Assembly: GCA_025927935.1 (NCBI GenBank)
Contig: JAICKM010000110.1
Coordinates: forward strand, 1 to 12,993
From: Chloroflexia bacterium
GTDB taxonomy: Bacteria > Chloroflexota > Chloroflexia > QHBQ01 > JADMIH01
Reading direction: 5' to 3'
DNA length: 12,993 nt
The translations under genes were made by a program, and so were the position numbers. Of this stretch, positions 5,643-12,606 are shown in pieces. The first letter of the stretch is position 1. Each line of letters starts with the position of its first letter. Under the pieces are notes generated by a model. It did no database searches. It saw only the letters and a list, made by a program, of their open reading frames with translations, and was not told the DNA's origin.

Positions 5643-7282
5643 ACGGGCAGCCGCGCGGCAGCCCGGTAACGGCATTCCGGGCACGGCCCATCGCCCCCCG
5701 CCGGGCCGCGCACCCCCACCTGGCCCGGCGCTGCGCCCGCCGCGGCGCCTGTCATCCCATTCCAGCCCAGCAGCGCCGTCTGCTCCTCGGCCAGCAAGCG
5801 CGCGAACCAGGGCGCACGCGCCGGGGCATCCAGGCTGAGTTGCCAGGCCAGCCGGGCCACCAGGTTTGCCGCCCGCCCGGTTTCGATGCTCGTCGCAGTT
5901 GGCGTGCCCGTGATCGGTAGGGCGCCCGCCTGCATACATTCCCGGCACGGCCCTCGCGTGCCGTCGACCACCAGCGCCTCCACCCAGGCGCCGTCCGCCG
6001 CGCAGCGACTCACCACGTGAGGCACGCCTTTGTCGCGCAGCACTCGCGCCAGCCTGCCGTCTTCGTAGGGACCAAGCGCCAGGATGACCGCCGCCGGGCG
6101 CAGCGTGTCGAGCAAGGCCGCGAACCACGGGCCGGGCTTGGCATCGCGCGGCACCTGCGTAAAGGACCAGTCCCCACTCGCCCGCTGCAAGCCGCTCCAG
6201 TCGTCGGTGAACGCGGCGGGCGTCCACTCCGGTGTCGTCCGCGGCTTGAGCGCGATGCGAATGAGTTGCTGCGCCAGGGCGTCTGCCCGGTTCTTGCCGA
6301 TCTGGTCCGCGGTATAGAACGCGCCACTAAGATCGCCCGCATCGACCCGGCCCCCTTCGATCAGCGCCAGGGCGTGGGTTGCCCCCGCCGCCAGCAGGCT
6401 CCGCGCCGCCTGGCTGCCGATGCGCCCGCAGCCGACCACCAGGATGGGGCCGCCCGCCCGTTGGCGGGCGGCGGGCCGCGGCGCCGGCATGGGCGTGCCC
6501 AGCGCGGCCTCACGGGTCAGGTTGATATACTGGACCCGCCAGGGCCACCCGCCCGCGCCCTGCACCAGCAGCGTGCGCCGCTCGCCGAACACGATGCGCC
6601 GCAGATCGGCGGGCGCCGCGGCCTCGCCCAGCAACAGCAGTCGGGCCAGGACTGCCGCGTTCAGGTTCGCGTCCTGCCAGTCCAGCCGGTGCTCCGGCGT
6701 ATTGATGTCGTTCGCCGGGTTGCTGAGCGGCGTGGAACCGAGATACGCGAGCAGATCGGGCACGTCCCGGCCCTGGCCGCCGTCGCCAGGTAGCAGCGCC
6801 AGCACCACCGCTCGCGCGCCGTCGCCCGCCGGCAGACCCACCAGCACGGCGGGCAGGTCGAGGTCGCGGGCCAGGCGGCCCAACAGGACCAGCGTGGCCG
6901 CATCGCCACCCCCCAGCAAGAGGTCAGGCCGCTCCGCTGTGAGGGCCACCTGGAGGTCGGCATAATGGCCGTCGTTGAGCGGTGGGAGCGCGGCAAAGGT
7001 CAGCGCGGCGGGATCGGCCACGCGACTGGGCAGCACGCGGGCAAACACGGCGGACGCGGCCACGCCCACCGCCTCCCAGCCCCACAAATGGGCCAGCGGG
7101 TGCGCGGGACCGGCCGCCGCCGCGTCGCCAAGCTGCCAGTAGCGCACCCCGCCCTCGGCCAGGCGCTCCGTCGCTCCCGCCACCGCCGCCAGCCCGAACA
7201 CCGCCACCCGGCTCCGCCCCAGGCCCGACCCGGTCGCCGCTACGTTTTGGCCGAATTGCGGGATAAGTTGCCGCGTACTCAT
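5639..7282 (-). CDS. Divergent E1/ThiF-like protein with two Rossmann-type domains
   Basis: This 547-residue protein looks like two ThiF/HesA-type domains in tandem. The C-terminal one has the nucleotide-binding loop VVGCGRIGSQAA (GCGRIG at 284-289), an E/D-G-G-R-V-D continuation, GKNRADALAQQL (330-340), a strand-loop GVPHVVSRCAADGAWV, and two CxxC pairs (C446/C449 in GPCRECM, C534/C537 in GPCPECR) that match the zinc-binding cysteines of E1-like enzymes. The N-terminal one (about 24-260) keeps the fold pattern (RVAVFGLAAVAGATERLAEGG, then DLPAVLVGLPAGDGARAV) but lost the glycine motif and cysteines. In the C-terminal domain the usual ribose-binding Asp is Glu, the 'RQ' arginine is replaced in DLSGAFY, and the D-x-x-D-N motif is absent, so adenylation is doubtful. 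Such proteins sometimes serve peptide maturation (TOMM/RiPP) as scaffolds, but no YcaO or precursor gene is visible. The ATG at 7282 has AAAGGAT at about 9 nt. Confidence 0.85.
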   Translation of the reverse strand: MSTRQLIPQFGQNVAATGSGLGRSRVAVFGLAAVAGATERLAEGGVRYWQLGDAAAAGPAHPLAHLWGWEAVGVAASAVFARVLPSRVADPAALTFAALPPLNDGHYADLQVALTAERPDLLLGGGDAATLVLLGRLARDLDLPAVLVGLPAGDGARAVVLALLPGDGGQGRDVPDLLAYLGSTPLSNPANDINTPEHRLDWQDANLNAAVLARLLLLGEAAAPADLRRIVFGERRTLLVQGAGGWPWRVQYINLTREAALGTPMPAPRPAARQRAGGPILVVGCGRIGSQAARSLLAAGATHALALIEGGRVDAGDLSGAFYTADQIGKNRADALAQQLIRIALKPRTTPEWTPAAFTDDWSGLQRASGDWSFTQVPRDAKPGPWFAALLDTLRPAAVILALGPYEDGRLARVLRDKGVPHVVSRCAADGAWVEALVVDGTRGPCRECMQAGALPITGTPTATSIETGRAANLVARLAWQLSLDAPARAPWFARLLAEEQTALLGWNGMTGAAAGAAPGQVGVRGPAGGDGPCPECRYRAAARLPV

Positions 7283-7303
7283 AGCGCCGATCCTTTCGCT
7301 GTC

Positions 7304-7321
7304 GTGTAATAGTTACACTAA
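7304..7321. promoter_or_regulatory. Operator-like palindrome GTGTAA-TAG-TTACAC (proximal copy)
   Basis: A perfect 6+3+6 palindrome (7304-7318) followed by TAA lies 22 bp upstream of the E1-like gene's ATG. On the minus strand it directly follows a TATAGT -10-like hexamer (7321-7326). Its extended sequence (GTGTAA..GTTACACTAA) matches a second copy at 7387-7404. This is the appearance of a binding site for a dimeric repressor; the regulator is not in the window. Confidence 0.6.
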
Positions 7322-7388
7322 CTATAGCCCCTAAAAAAGGAGCCGTTCTCCCCTGCCGGCGGCCAGGGAACACGCCCCAAATTACATC

Positions 7389-7404
7389 TTAGTGTCACTT
7401 ACAC
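7389..7404. promoter_or_regulatory. Operator-like site, distal copy overlapping the transcription start
   Basis: TTAGTGTCACTTACAC on the plus strand reads GTGTAAGTGACACTAA on the minus strand and resembles the proximal site GTGTAATAGTTACACTAA with 2 bp removed from the centre. It contains the small palindrome AGTGTCACT. It begins 5 bp after the -10 of the E1-like gene's promoter, so a bound protein would cover the start point. Confidence 0.5.
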
Positions 7405-7408
7405 ATTT

Positions 7409-7437
7409 ACTATAGCACAGTTCTCAGGGGCTGTCAA
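7409..7437 (-). promoter_or_regulatory. Strong sigma70 promoter of the E1-like gene
   Basis: On the minus strand a perfect TTGACA (7432-7437) and TATAGT (7409-7414) are 17 bp apart, with TGC forming an extended -10. The start would be near 7402, giving a ~120-nt leader. A second weaker -10 (TATAGT, 7321-7326) lies closer to the gene and is also followed by an operator-like site, suggesting tandem regulated promoters. Confidence 0.75.
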
Positions 7438-7495
7438 TACCTTTTGCCCGGCCAATCGCAGTCCAATGCCGCGCCGGGGCGGCTCTGTGAATTTA

Positions 7496-7504
7496 TGGTA
7501 AGAT
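7496..7504 (+). promoter_or_regulatory. Possible extended -10 for the WD40 gene
   Basis: TGG-TAAGAT resembles the extended -10 of the ligase operon (TGG-TATAAT) and reads toward the WD40 gene. No good -35 is seen. If used, the leader would be about 110 nt and carry the small hairpin GCGCCA/TGGCGC at 7560-7576. This is a weak call. Confidence 0.3.
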
Positions 7505-7620
7505 CAGAACAGGGCGCAACCGGGCAGGCACGGCTACGTCATATTGTACAGGTGTAGTAGCGCCAGGGAATGGCGCCCGGCAGGTTTCTTTCGTCCCATC
7601 CAGCCACGAAGGAGATGATT

Positions 7621-10344
7621 ATGTGGCAGACGCGCAATGGGGAGTTGGTGGCGCCCGGCGCAGGCAAATGGATTCGGTTGACGGTCACGGTCCTGGGCCT
7701 GATTGCCGGCCTGGCGGGGATCGCGGTGTTGGATGGGATAATTAACCCCGGAACATGGCTAATCCCCGCGGTACCGTTGTTCATAATCTGGATGGTCGTC
7801 GGGGTGCTGGCGGGTGTACTCATGCTGTTCGCACAAAGCGGGCAGAGCCGGATGGCCCTGCTGCTCGCGGCCGCGGGGATTCTGCTGCTCTCTCTGCTGC
7901 GCTGGCCCCTCGAACTCGGTAACGCCAACATGGGCTGGGGACTGTTCGCCGTGCCGCCCCTGCTGGGTGGGATCGCCCTGGCGCGAACCGCGCCCGGCAC
8001 CCACCACGGGCAACAGGCATACGTTATGGCCTTTATGTTCCTCATAGCTACAATTATGCTTCCTCAGTACCTACGGGCGCTCGACGGGTATGAGGATGCG
8101 CGTCATTACGCGGTCCAGGGAGCGAGTAAAGCCGACCCGGCATCCTTCGTGCAAATGGAGATATGGGCAACGGTCATTTACCTGGGGGTATCGCTGGCGT
8201 TGATCACCTTGCCGCGCCTGAGTGGGAAAATGCCGTTACAGCGGCTCGCCGTGCTGCTCACTGGCGCGCTGGTGCTGAGCGCCTGCGGCAGCGCGCCGCC
8301 CACCCCGGCATCAGTCGCAGACGCCATGCAGGCTGGGGCGACGGAGACGGCGGTGGCTATGGACGCGCGTCCCACGGCGCGGCCTTTCGTCACCGCCACC
8401 CCGGCCATGCCGCAGCCAGAGCAACACGAATGGCCGCCCACGATCACCCCGGTGCCGCCCCGCACACCCAGCGCCAATGCGCCGCAAATCAGCCTGGCGC
8501 TGCGCTACTCGACCCCCATCTCGCCCGGCCATACCTCCTATGTCTTCGCCGTCGCCTTTAGCCCCGACGGCAAAACGGTTGCCGGTGGCGGCGCCGACCG
8601 GACGATCAAGCTCTGGGACGTGGCGACACGCCAGGAGCGGGCCACGCTGAAGGGCCATAGCAGATCGGTGATCGGCCTGGCTTTCAGCCCCGATGGGCAG
8701 ATGCTGGCTAGCGCGAGCGAAGACAACACCGCGCGGATATGGGATGTGGCGAAGGGCCAGGAAGTCGCCCTCTTGCGCGGGCATAGCGGGGCCGTAACCT
8801 CGGTGGCCTTCAGCCCCAATGGGCGGAGCGTCGCCACGACCAGCAGCGATAGGACCTTGCGCTTGTGGGACACACGCACCGGCAAAGAACTCTGGACCGT
8901 GACCGGCTTCACCAACACCCCGTTCTCGGTCCATTTCAGCCCCGATGGGCACACCGTGGTCAGCACAAACGAGAAGCGGGTGCAACTGCGCGACGCCGCA
9001 TCCGGCAAGCTATTGCAGACCTTCACCGGGCACACCAACTTCCTGGTCGCAGCGATTTTCAGCCCCGACGGGCGCATGGTGGTAAGCGGCGGCACCGACG
9101 ACACGGTTGGCTTCTGGAACGTGACCACCGGGCAGGCGACAACCACCTGGACCATCCACGGCGACGGCGTGACCGGACTGGCCTACAGCCCCGACGGCAA
9201 AACACTCGCCGCCGGCACGGCCAAGAACAGTATCGAATACTGGGACGTTGCCGGAGGCAAGCCTGGCGTGCGCCAACCCTACCACGGGCCGCAACCCGGT
9301 TACTTGTCCTTCGCCTACAGCCCCGACGGCAGCCTGCTGGTGACGCCCGACGCGAACAACAGCGTGCGCCTCTGGGACCCGGCCACCGGGCGCGAGGTCG
9401 CCACCCTCGCGGGCAACCCCGATAGCGTGCAATCCGTGGCGATCAGCCCCGACGGCAAGCTGATCGCGGCTGGCTACACAAACAACACGATCCTGCTGCG
9501 CGACACCGCCGACGGGCATGCGTTGCATACGCTTAGAGGCCACCAGGGCAAGGACTACAACGGCGGCATCACGGCGCTGGCGTTCAGCCCCGACAGCCGG
9601 GTGCTGGCGAGCGGCGGCGGGGACGGCACCGTGCGGCTCTGGGATACGGCCAGCGGCCAGGAACTGCATAACTTGAGCGGTCACAACAGCCTGTTCCATC
9701 AAACCCATATCAAAGCGCTCGCCTTCAGCCCCGGCGGGCAAACGCTGGCGAGTGGCAGCGACGACGGCATCGTCAAGCTCTGGGCCGTCCCCTCCGGAGC
9801 CGCGCGGCTGACAATCAAGGCGCACCCGCACGAGGATTACAGCGGGCTGCTCAACGCGCTCGCCTTCAGCCCCGATGGGCGCACGCTTGCCAGCGCGGGG
9901 TGGAACGTCGAGGGCGCCAACTACGGCGGGCTGACCTTGTGGGACGCGAGTAGCGGCCAGGAAATTGGCACGCTGCCGACCAGCGGTGGGCCGCTTACGG
10001 CGCTGGCGTTCAGCCCAGACGGCCAATGGCTGGCCGGGGGCGGCGGCCAGGACCCGGTCCAACTATGGGATGCGGGCAAGGGAACCCTGGCGCATGTCTG
10101 CGCCAGCTTGCCTGCCACCCTCTTCGCGGTAGGCTTTAGCCCGGACGGCGAACTACTGGTAAGCGCGGGCGACGACGGCGCGGTCCGGGTCTGGGAAGCG
10201 GCTACCTGCGCGCAACTGGCCGCCACCCCGCCCGACCAGACCGGCGATCTGCAAGCGATGGCCCTGTCCGCAGACTGCCGGTTCCTGGTCAGCGGCCACC
10301 AGGATGGGTCGGTGAAGTTGTGGCTGATCGCGCCGGGGCCATAG
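7621..10344 (+). CDS. Membrane-anchored protein with 14 WD40 repeats
   Basis: This 907-residue protein has three parts. Residues 17-222 hold about seven hydrophobic segments (roughly 18-40, 47-70, 78-95, 104-121, 133-149, 180-198, 207-221). Residues 222-303 are a Pro/Thr/Ala-rich linker. Residues 305-902 hold 14 WD40 units, recognised by F-S-P-D-G and L-W-D cores starting at F313 and ending at W901; 14 units would make two seven-bladed propellers, a protein-binding surface. Units 4 and 8 have RD for WD, and longer insertions occur before units 9 and 10 and inside 11. The last hydrophobic segment ends in a lipobox (LVLSAC-GS, C222) preceded by MPLQR, exactly like a lipoprotein signal. The ATG at 7621 is chosen because AAGGAG lies 6 nt before it; an in-frame ATG at 7570 lacks a site. 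With seven spans the propellers could face outside. The target is unknown. Confidence 0.9.
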   Translation: MWQTRNGELVAPGAGKWIRLTVTVLGLIAGLAGIAVLDGIINPGTWLIPAVPLFIIWMVVGVLAGVLMLFAQSGQSRMALLLAAAGILLLSLLRWPLELGNANMGWGLFAVPPLLGGIALARTAPGTHHGQQAYVMAFMFLIATIMLPQYLRALDGYEDARHYAVQGASKADPASFVQMEIWATVIYLGVSLALITLPRLSGKMPLQRLAVLLTGALVLSACGSAPPTPASVADAMQAGATETAVAMDARPTARPFVTATPAMPQPEQHEWPPTITPVPPRTPSANAPQISLALRYSTPISPGHTSYVFAVAFSPDGKTVAGGGADRTIKLWDVATRQERATLKGHSRSVIGLAFSPDGQMLASASEDNTARIWDVAKGQEVALLRGHSGAVTSVAFSPNGRSVATTSSDRTLRLWDTRTGKELWTVTGFTNTPFSVHFSPDGHTVVSTNEKRVQLRDAASGKLLQTFTGHTNFLVAAIFSPDGRMVVSGGTDDTVGFWNVTTGQATTTWTIHGDGVTGLAYSPDGKTLAAGTAKNSIEYWDVAGGKPGVRQPYHGPQPGYLSFAYSPDGSLLVTPDANNSVRLWDPATGREVATLAGNPDSVQSVAISPDGKLIAAGYTNNTILLRDTADGHALHTLRGHQGKDYNGGITALAFSPDSRVLASGGGDGTVRLWDTASGQELHNLSGHNSLFHQTHIKALAFSPGGQTLASGSDDGIVKLWAVPSGAARLTIKAHPHEDYSGLLNALAFSPDGRTLASAGWNVEGANYGGLTLWDASSGQEIGTLPTSGGPLTALAFSPDGQWLAGGGGQDPVQLWDAGKGTLAHVCASLPATLFAVGFSPDGELLVSAGDDGAVRVWEAATCAQLAATPPDQTGDLQAMALSADCRFLVSGHQDGSVKLWLIAPGP

Positions 10345-10360
10345 CAGCGCGCCGGGGCCA
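10330..10360 (+). repeat. 12-bp direct repeat GCGCCGGGGCCA at the WD40 gene end
   Basis: Two exact copies (10330-10341 and 10349-10360) start 19 bp apart and straddle the TAG stop. They may come from a small duplication. The 61-bp gap to the convergent MFS gene shows no convincing terminator stem with a T run on either strand. Confidence 0.6.
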
Positions 10361-10405
10361 CGGTAGCAGTGTTCAGCTATTGCGGTTCCAGCGCCGGTGA
10401 CACCG

Positions 10406-11602
10406 TCAGCCCGCGTTCCTTACGTCAGGGGCTACGCCACCGGCCTGCACACGGCCCCCCACCACTAGCATGATGAATCCCGCGAGGATGAGGAGGCCCA
10501 GGGCGCCCCGCAAGGTAAGCATCTCGGCGACCCAGCCGATCAGCGGCGGTCCGGTGAAGGATCCCATATAGCCCACTGTCGCCATGGCCGCAATGGCGCG
10601 CCCCGCGGCCATGTTAGGGGTGCGGGCCGCCGCGCTGAGGACTAACGGAAACGGACACGCGACCCCCGCGCCAATCAACCCGAAGCCGAAGATAGCGGCC
10701 GGTGGCGCCTGGGTCAGCAGGATGACGCCCATGCCGGCCACGACAAGCACGCCACCGGCCCGCACAATGCGGGCCGGACCCAGCCGCAGCGTGAGCCAAT
10801 CGCCGGTGAGCCGGCCCGCCGTCATGAGCAGGGAGAAAACGACATAGCCGGTGGCGGCCACGCCCGGCGCGCTGCCCAGGCTCTCGCGCAAATATACGGT
10901 ACTCCAATCGCCGATGGCGCCTTCACAGAGCAAGACGCTGAAGGCAATCACCCCGAGGGGCAGCAATGCCGCCGGCAGCAGCGCGAACGATTGCGTCGCG
11001 GCGGCCGGTGGTTGCAGCTCCACGCTTAAGCCTCGGCGTGCAAGGGCAATGGCCGGCAGTGCCACCGCCACCACGGCGAGGAAATGGAGTTCTACGGGCA
11101 GCCCGCGGCCTGCCAGAAATCCGCCCGCCGCCGCGCCTGCCATCCCGGCGACACTCCACATGCCATGGAACCCGGCCATGATGGGCCGGCCATAGCGGCC
11201 CTCGACGAGCGCCGCCTGGGCATTCATGGCGACATCCATGCCCCCACTGAAGAGGCCGTAGAGAACGAGCACCAGCATGAGCAGCGGCAAATTGGGTGCC
11301 AGGCCGAGAAATGGGAACACCGCACACCAGCCCAGGGCCATCAGCGTAATGATCGTCCGGCTGCCCCATCTAGGCAGCAACCAACCGACCAGGAATTGGC
11401 CCAGGAACACGCCGCCCGGCGCGCCTAACAAGGCCAGCCCCAGTTCCCCATCCGACAACCGCAACTGCGCTTTAATGTCGGGAATCCGCACAATCCAGCT
11501 GGCGAAGATGAGACCATGCACGAGAAAGAGTGTCGTGACGGCGAACCGCGCCCGCCGGGGCAGCAGCGGAGTGACGGCGTTATCAGGCAGGGCAGAAATC
11601 AT
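10406..11602 (-). CDS. Major facilitator superfamily transporter, YbjJ-like
   Basis: This 398-residue inner-membrane protein has about 12 hydrophobic segments, from RFAVTTLFLVHGLIFASWIV (19-38) to LGLLILAGFIMLVVGG. The signature SGGMDVAMNAQAALVEGRYG (119-138), with RPIMAGFHGMWSVAGMAGA after it, is typical of the YbjJ/fucose-permease-like branch of the MFS. The loop FLVGWLLPRWGSRTII (70-85) corresponds to the usual motif between segments 2 and 3. Substrate and direction of transport cannot be read from the sequence. The ATG at 11602 lies 10 bp after the peptidase gene's stop; no good ribosome binding site precedes it, so translation may be coupled to that gene. The frame stays open further upstream, but that part overlaps the peptidase gene in another frame. 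Confidence 0.9.
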   Translation of the reverse strand: MISALPDNAVTPLLPRRARFAVTTLFLVHGLIFASWIVRIPDIKAQLRLSDGELGLALLGAPGGVFLGQFLVGWLLPRWGSRTIITLMALGWCAVFPFLGLAPNLPLLMLVLVLYGLFSGGMDVAMNAQAALVEGRYGRPIMAGFHGMWSVAGMAGAAAGGFLAGRGLPVELHFLAVVAVALPAIALARRGLSVELQPPAAATQSFALLPAALLPLGVIAFSVLLCEGAIGDWSTVYLRESLGSAPGVAATGYVVFSLLMTAGRLTGDWLTLRLGPARIVRAGGVLVVAGMGVILLTQAPPAAIFGFGLIGAGVACPFPLVLSAAARTPNMAAGRAIAAMATVGYMGSFTGPPLIGWVAEMLTLRGALGLLILAGFIMLVVGGRVQAGGVAPDVRNAG

Positions 11603-11612
11603 CGGTAGGGAG

Positions 11613-12296
11613 CTACTGCTTGGCGGGATGGATCGCCAGGGCCATGTCGTTGAACAGGTTCCAGGTGCGCATGAACTTGGCCCAGCCATAGCCCCAGAAC
11701 TTGCCGTCGCCCACGTCCATCGTGTAAACCCGCTCGGAGTCGTAGCCGTAGACGACCACGGCATGCTCATAGGGCACCAGATAATACAGCGTGTTGGTGC
11801 TGTCCAGTTTATAGATACGGGAGCCGGCCCGCGCCGCTCCGGTCATCCAGACGACGACCGGGTGCCCCGCCGCGATCTCCGCTTTGAGCCGGGTGGGGGA
11901 GGCATAAAACACTTCGGCCTCATACCCGTGGCGCTCCAGCACGGGCACCAACGGCTCGGCGTATATGCCATAGTTAGTAATGCCACCCCACTTGGCGTCG
12001 ATTGCGCCGCGGAAGCCCAGATGCGGGTTCTCCGCCTGCGGCACTTCGCGGACAAATGTGCCCTGGGTGACGCGCCGGCCGTAAAACTGGGTGATAGCGG
12101 AGGCGGCGGCGTACTCACAACTGAGGTTATAGACTTCGCGCACCGAGGGGAAATGAGCGATAACCGCTTTGCTCGGTAGGGCGACCGGAGCCGCCTGCGC
12201 CAGGCGCGACACGCCGGCCGGGATGATCAGGCTGAAGAGACACAATAGCAGCACCCGGCGAACCAATCGCCGGGATGGCCGCGAGGTAAACACCAT
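11613..12296 (-). CDS. Secreted C39-like (papain-fold) cysteine peptidase
   Basis: This 227-residue protein has a Sec signal peptide: a basic N-terminus (RPSRRLVRR), a hydrophobic core LLLCLFSLIIPAGV and a likely cut after AQA (35). The mature part matches the Peptidase_C39-like family: YNLSCEYAAASAITQFYG with the presumed nucleophile C60 opening a helix, then AAGHPVVVWMTG (142-153), YEHAVVVYGYD with the presumed catalytic H178, and YTMDVGDGKFWGYGWAKFMRTW with D194 as the likely third residue. In such proteins the domain can cleave peptides at double-glycine sites or act on the cell surface; no bacteriocin-like partner is visible. The ATG at 12296 has TAGGAG 6 nt before it and a TATAAT promoter upstream. 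The YbjJ-like transporter gene starts 10 bp after its stop, so the two form an operon. Confidence 0.88.
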   Translation of the reverse strand: MVFTSRPSRRLVRRVLLLCLFSLIIPAGVSRLAQAAPVALPSKAVIAHFPSVREVYNLSCEYAAASAITQFYGRRVTQGTFVREVPQAENPHLGFRGAIDAKWGGITNYGIYAEPLVPVLERHGYEAEVFYASPTRLKAEIAAGHPVVVWMTGAARAGSRIYKLDSTNTLYYLVPYEHAVVVYGYDSERVYTMDVGDGKFWGYGWAKFMRTWNLFNDMALAIHPAKQ

Positions 12297-12346
12297 AGAA
12301 AACTCCTATAGTAGTGGGGAATGCGGATCTTGGACTACCGGCCGCC

Positions 12347-12361
12347 ATTATAGCACAGTTC
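12347..12361 (-). promoter_or_regulatory. Extended -10 promoter of the peptidase-MFS operon
   Basis: On the minus strand GAACTGTGC leads into a perfect TATAAT (12347-12352), with TGC as an extended -10. A -35 is weak (CTGCCT at 12369-12374, 16-bp spacing). The 15-bp block is identical, except for one base, to the -10 region of the E1-like gene's promoter (7409-7423). Confidence 0.65.
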
Positions 12362-12408
12362 CCCCGCCAGGCAGCGGCAAATCCGGGCCAAATTGCCCGG
12401 CAAAAGGC

Positions 12409-12437
12409 TTGACTCCGGGGCGGCGATTGATTATAAT
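12409..12437 (+). promoter_or_regulatory. Promoter P1 upstream of the rRNA gene
   Basis: TTGACT (12409-12414) and a perfect TATAAT (12432-12437) are 17 bp apart. The start would be near 12444, exactly where a hairpin begins. It is divergent from the peptidase promoter, whose -35 region lies ~35 bp away. Confidence 0.8.
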
Positions 12438-12443
12438 AACGAA

Positions 12444-12606
12444 GCGTTGTGAAATTCACCACGCACCCAGGTTTCGCTCACTCCGGTGAGAAAACCTTAG
12501 CAGCCTAAGAATCAGAGGAGGCAACGGGCCCAAACCACCACCAGCAACTTGCGACGATGGATGTGTGTTTCGCCCCTCCCGGCGTCCCTTCAGACGGCGG
12601 TTTTTT
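12444..12606 (+). ncRNA. Candidate structured small RNA or rRNA leader from P1 (~160 nt)
   Basis: The stretch lies between P1 and an intrinsic terminator, and no protein gene is apparent in it. It folds into consecutive hairpins: GCGT-GTGA..TCAC-ACGC at 12444-12464 (one mismatch, starting at the predicted +1), GGTTT-CTCAC..GTGAG-AAACC at 12470-12496, and CTTAG-CAGC-CTAAG at 12496-12509. Then GGAGGCAAC (12517-12525) is perfectly complementary to GTTGCCTCC (12607-12615), just past the T run, so two alternative structures around the terminator are possible. Length and gene position would fit a regulatory RNA such as 6S-like RNA or an attenuated leader, but I recognise no known family: no tmRNA, SRP or T-box signature was found. 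The existence of a transcript is inferred from promoter, terminator and fold. Confidence 0.5.
12579..12606 (+). terminator. Intrinsic terminator between P1 and P2
   Basis: CCGGCGTC (12579-12586) pairs with GACGGCGG (12593-12600) with one G-G mismatch and a 6-nt loop, then six T residues follow (12601-12606). It would end the P1 transcript about 160 nt after its start and before P2. Confidence 0.65.

Noticed and set aside
6017..6793. A 258-codon plus-strand frame inside the E1-like gene
   Set aside because: It is Arg/Pro/Gln-rich without domain character and lies opposite a well-supported gene with a promoter and ribosome binding site.
5639..7282. A TOMM/RiPP gene cluster around the E1-like protein
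   Set aside because: No YcaO cyclodehydratase, dehydrogenase or precursor peptide gene is visible within the window; the idea is kept only as a possibility for the protein itself.
7570..7620. Earlier ATG for the WD40 gene
   Set aside because: It has no ribosome binding site and lies in a small hairpin; AAGGAG precedes the ATG at 7621 at the correct distance.
11603..11770. Upstream extension of the MFS gene by 56 codons
   Set aside because: The added residues are Ser/Thr/Trp-rich, overlap the peptidase gene and do not look like a transporter N-terminus.
12444..12606. P1 RNA as tmRNA, SRP RNA or T-box leader
   Set aside because: The typical tmRNA ends, the SRP GGAA-loop helix and the T-box UGGNACCGCG sequence are all absent. 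The piece UUAGCAGCCUAAG only superficially resembles SRP RNA and forms its own small hairpin.
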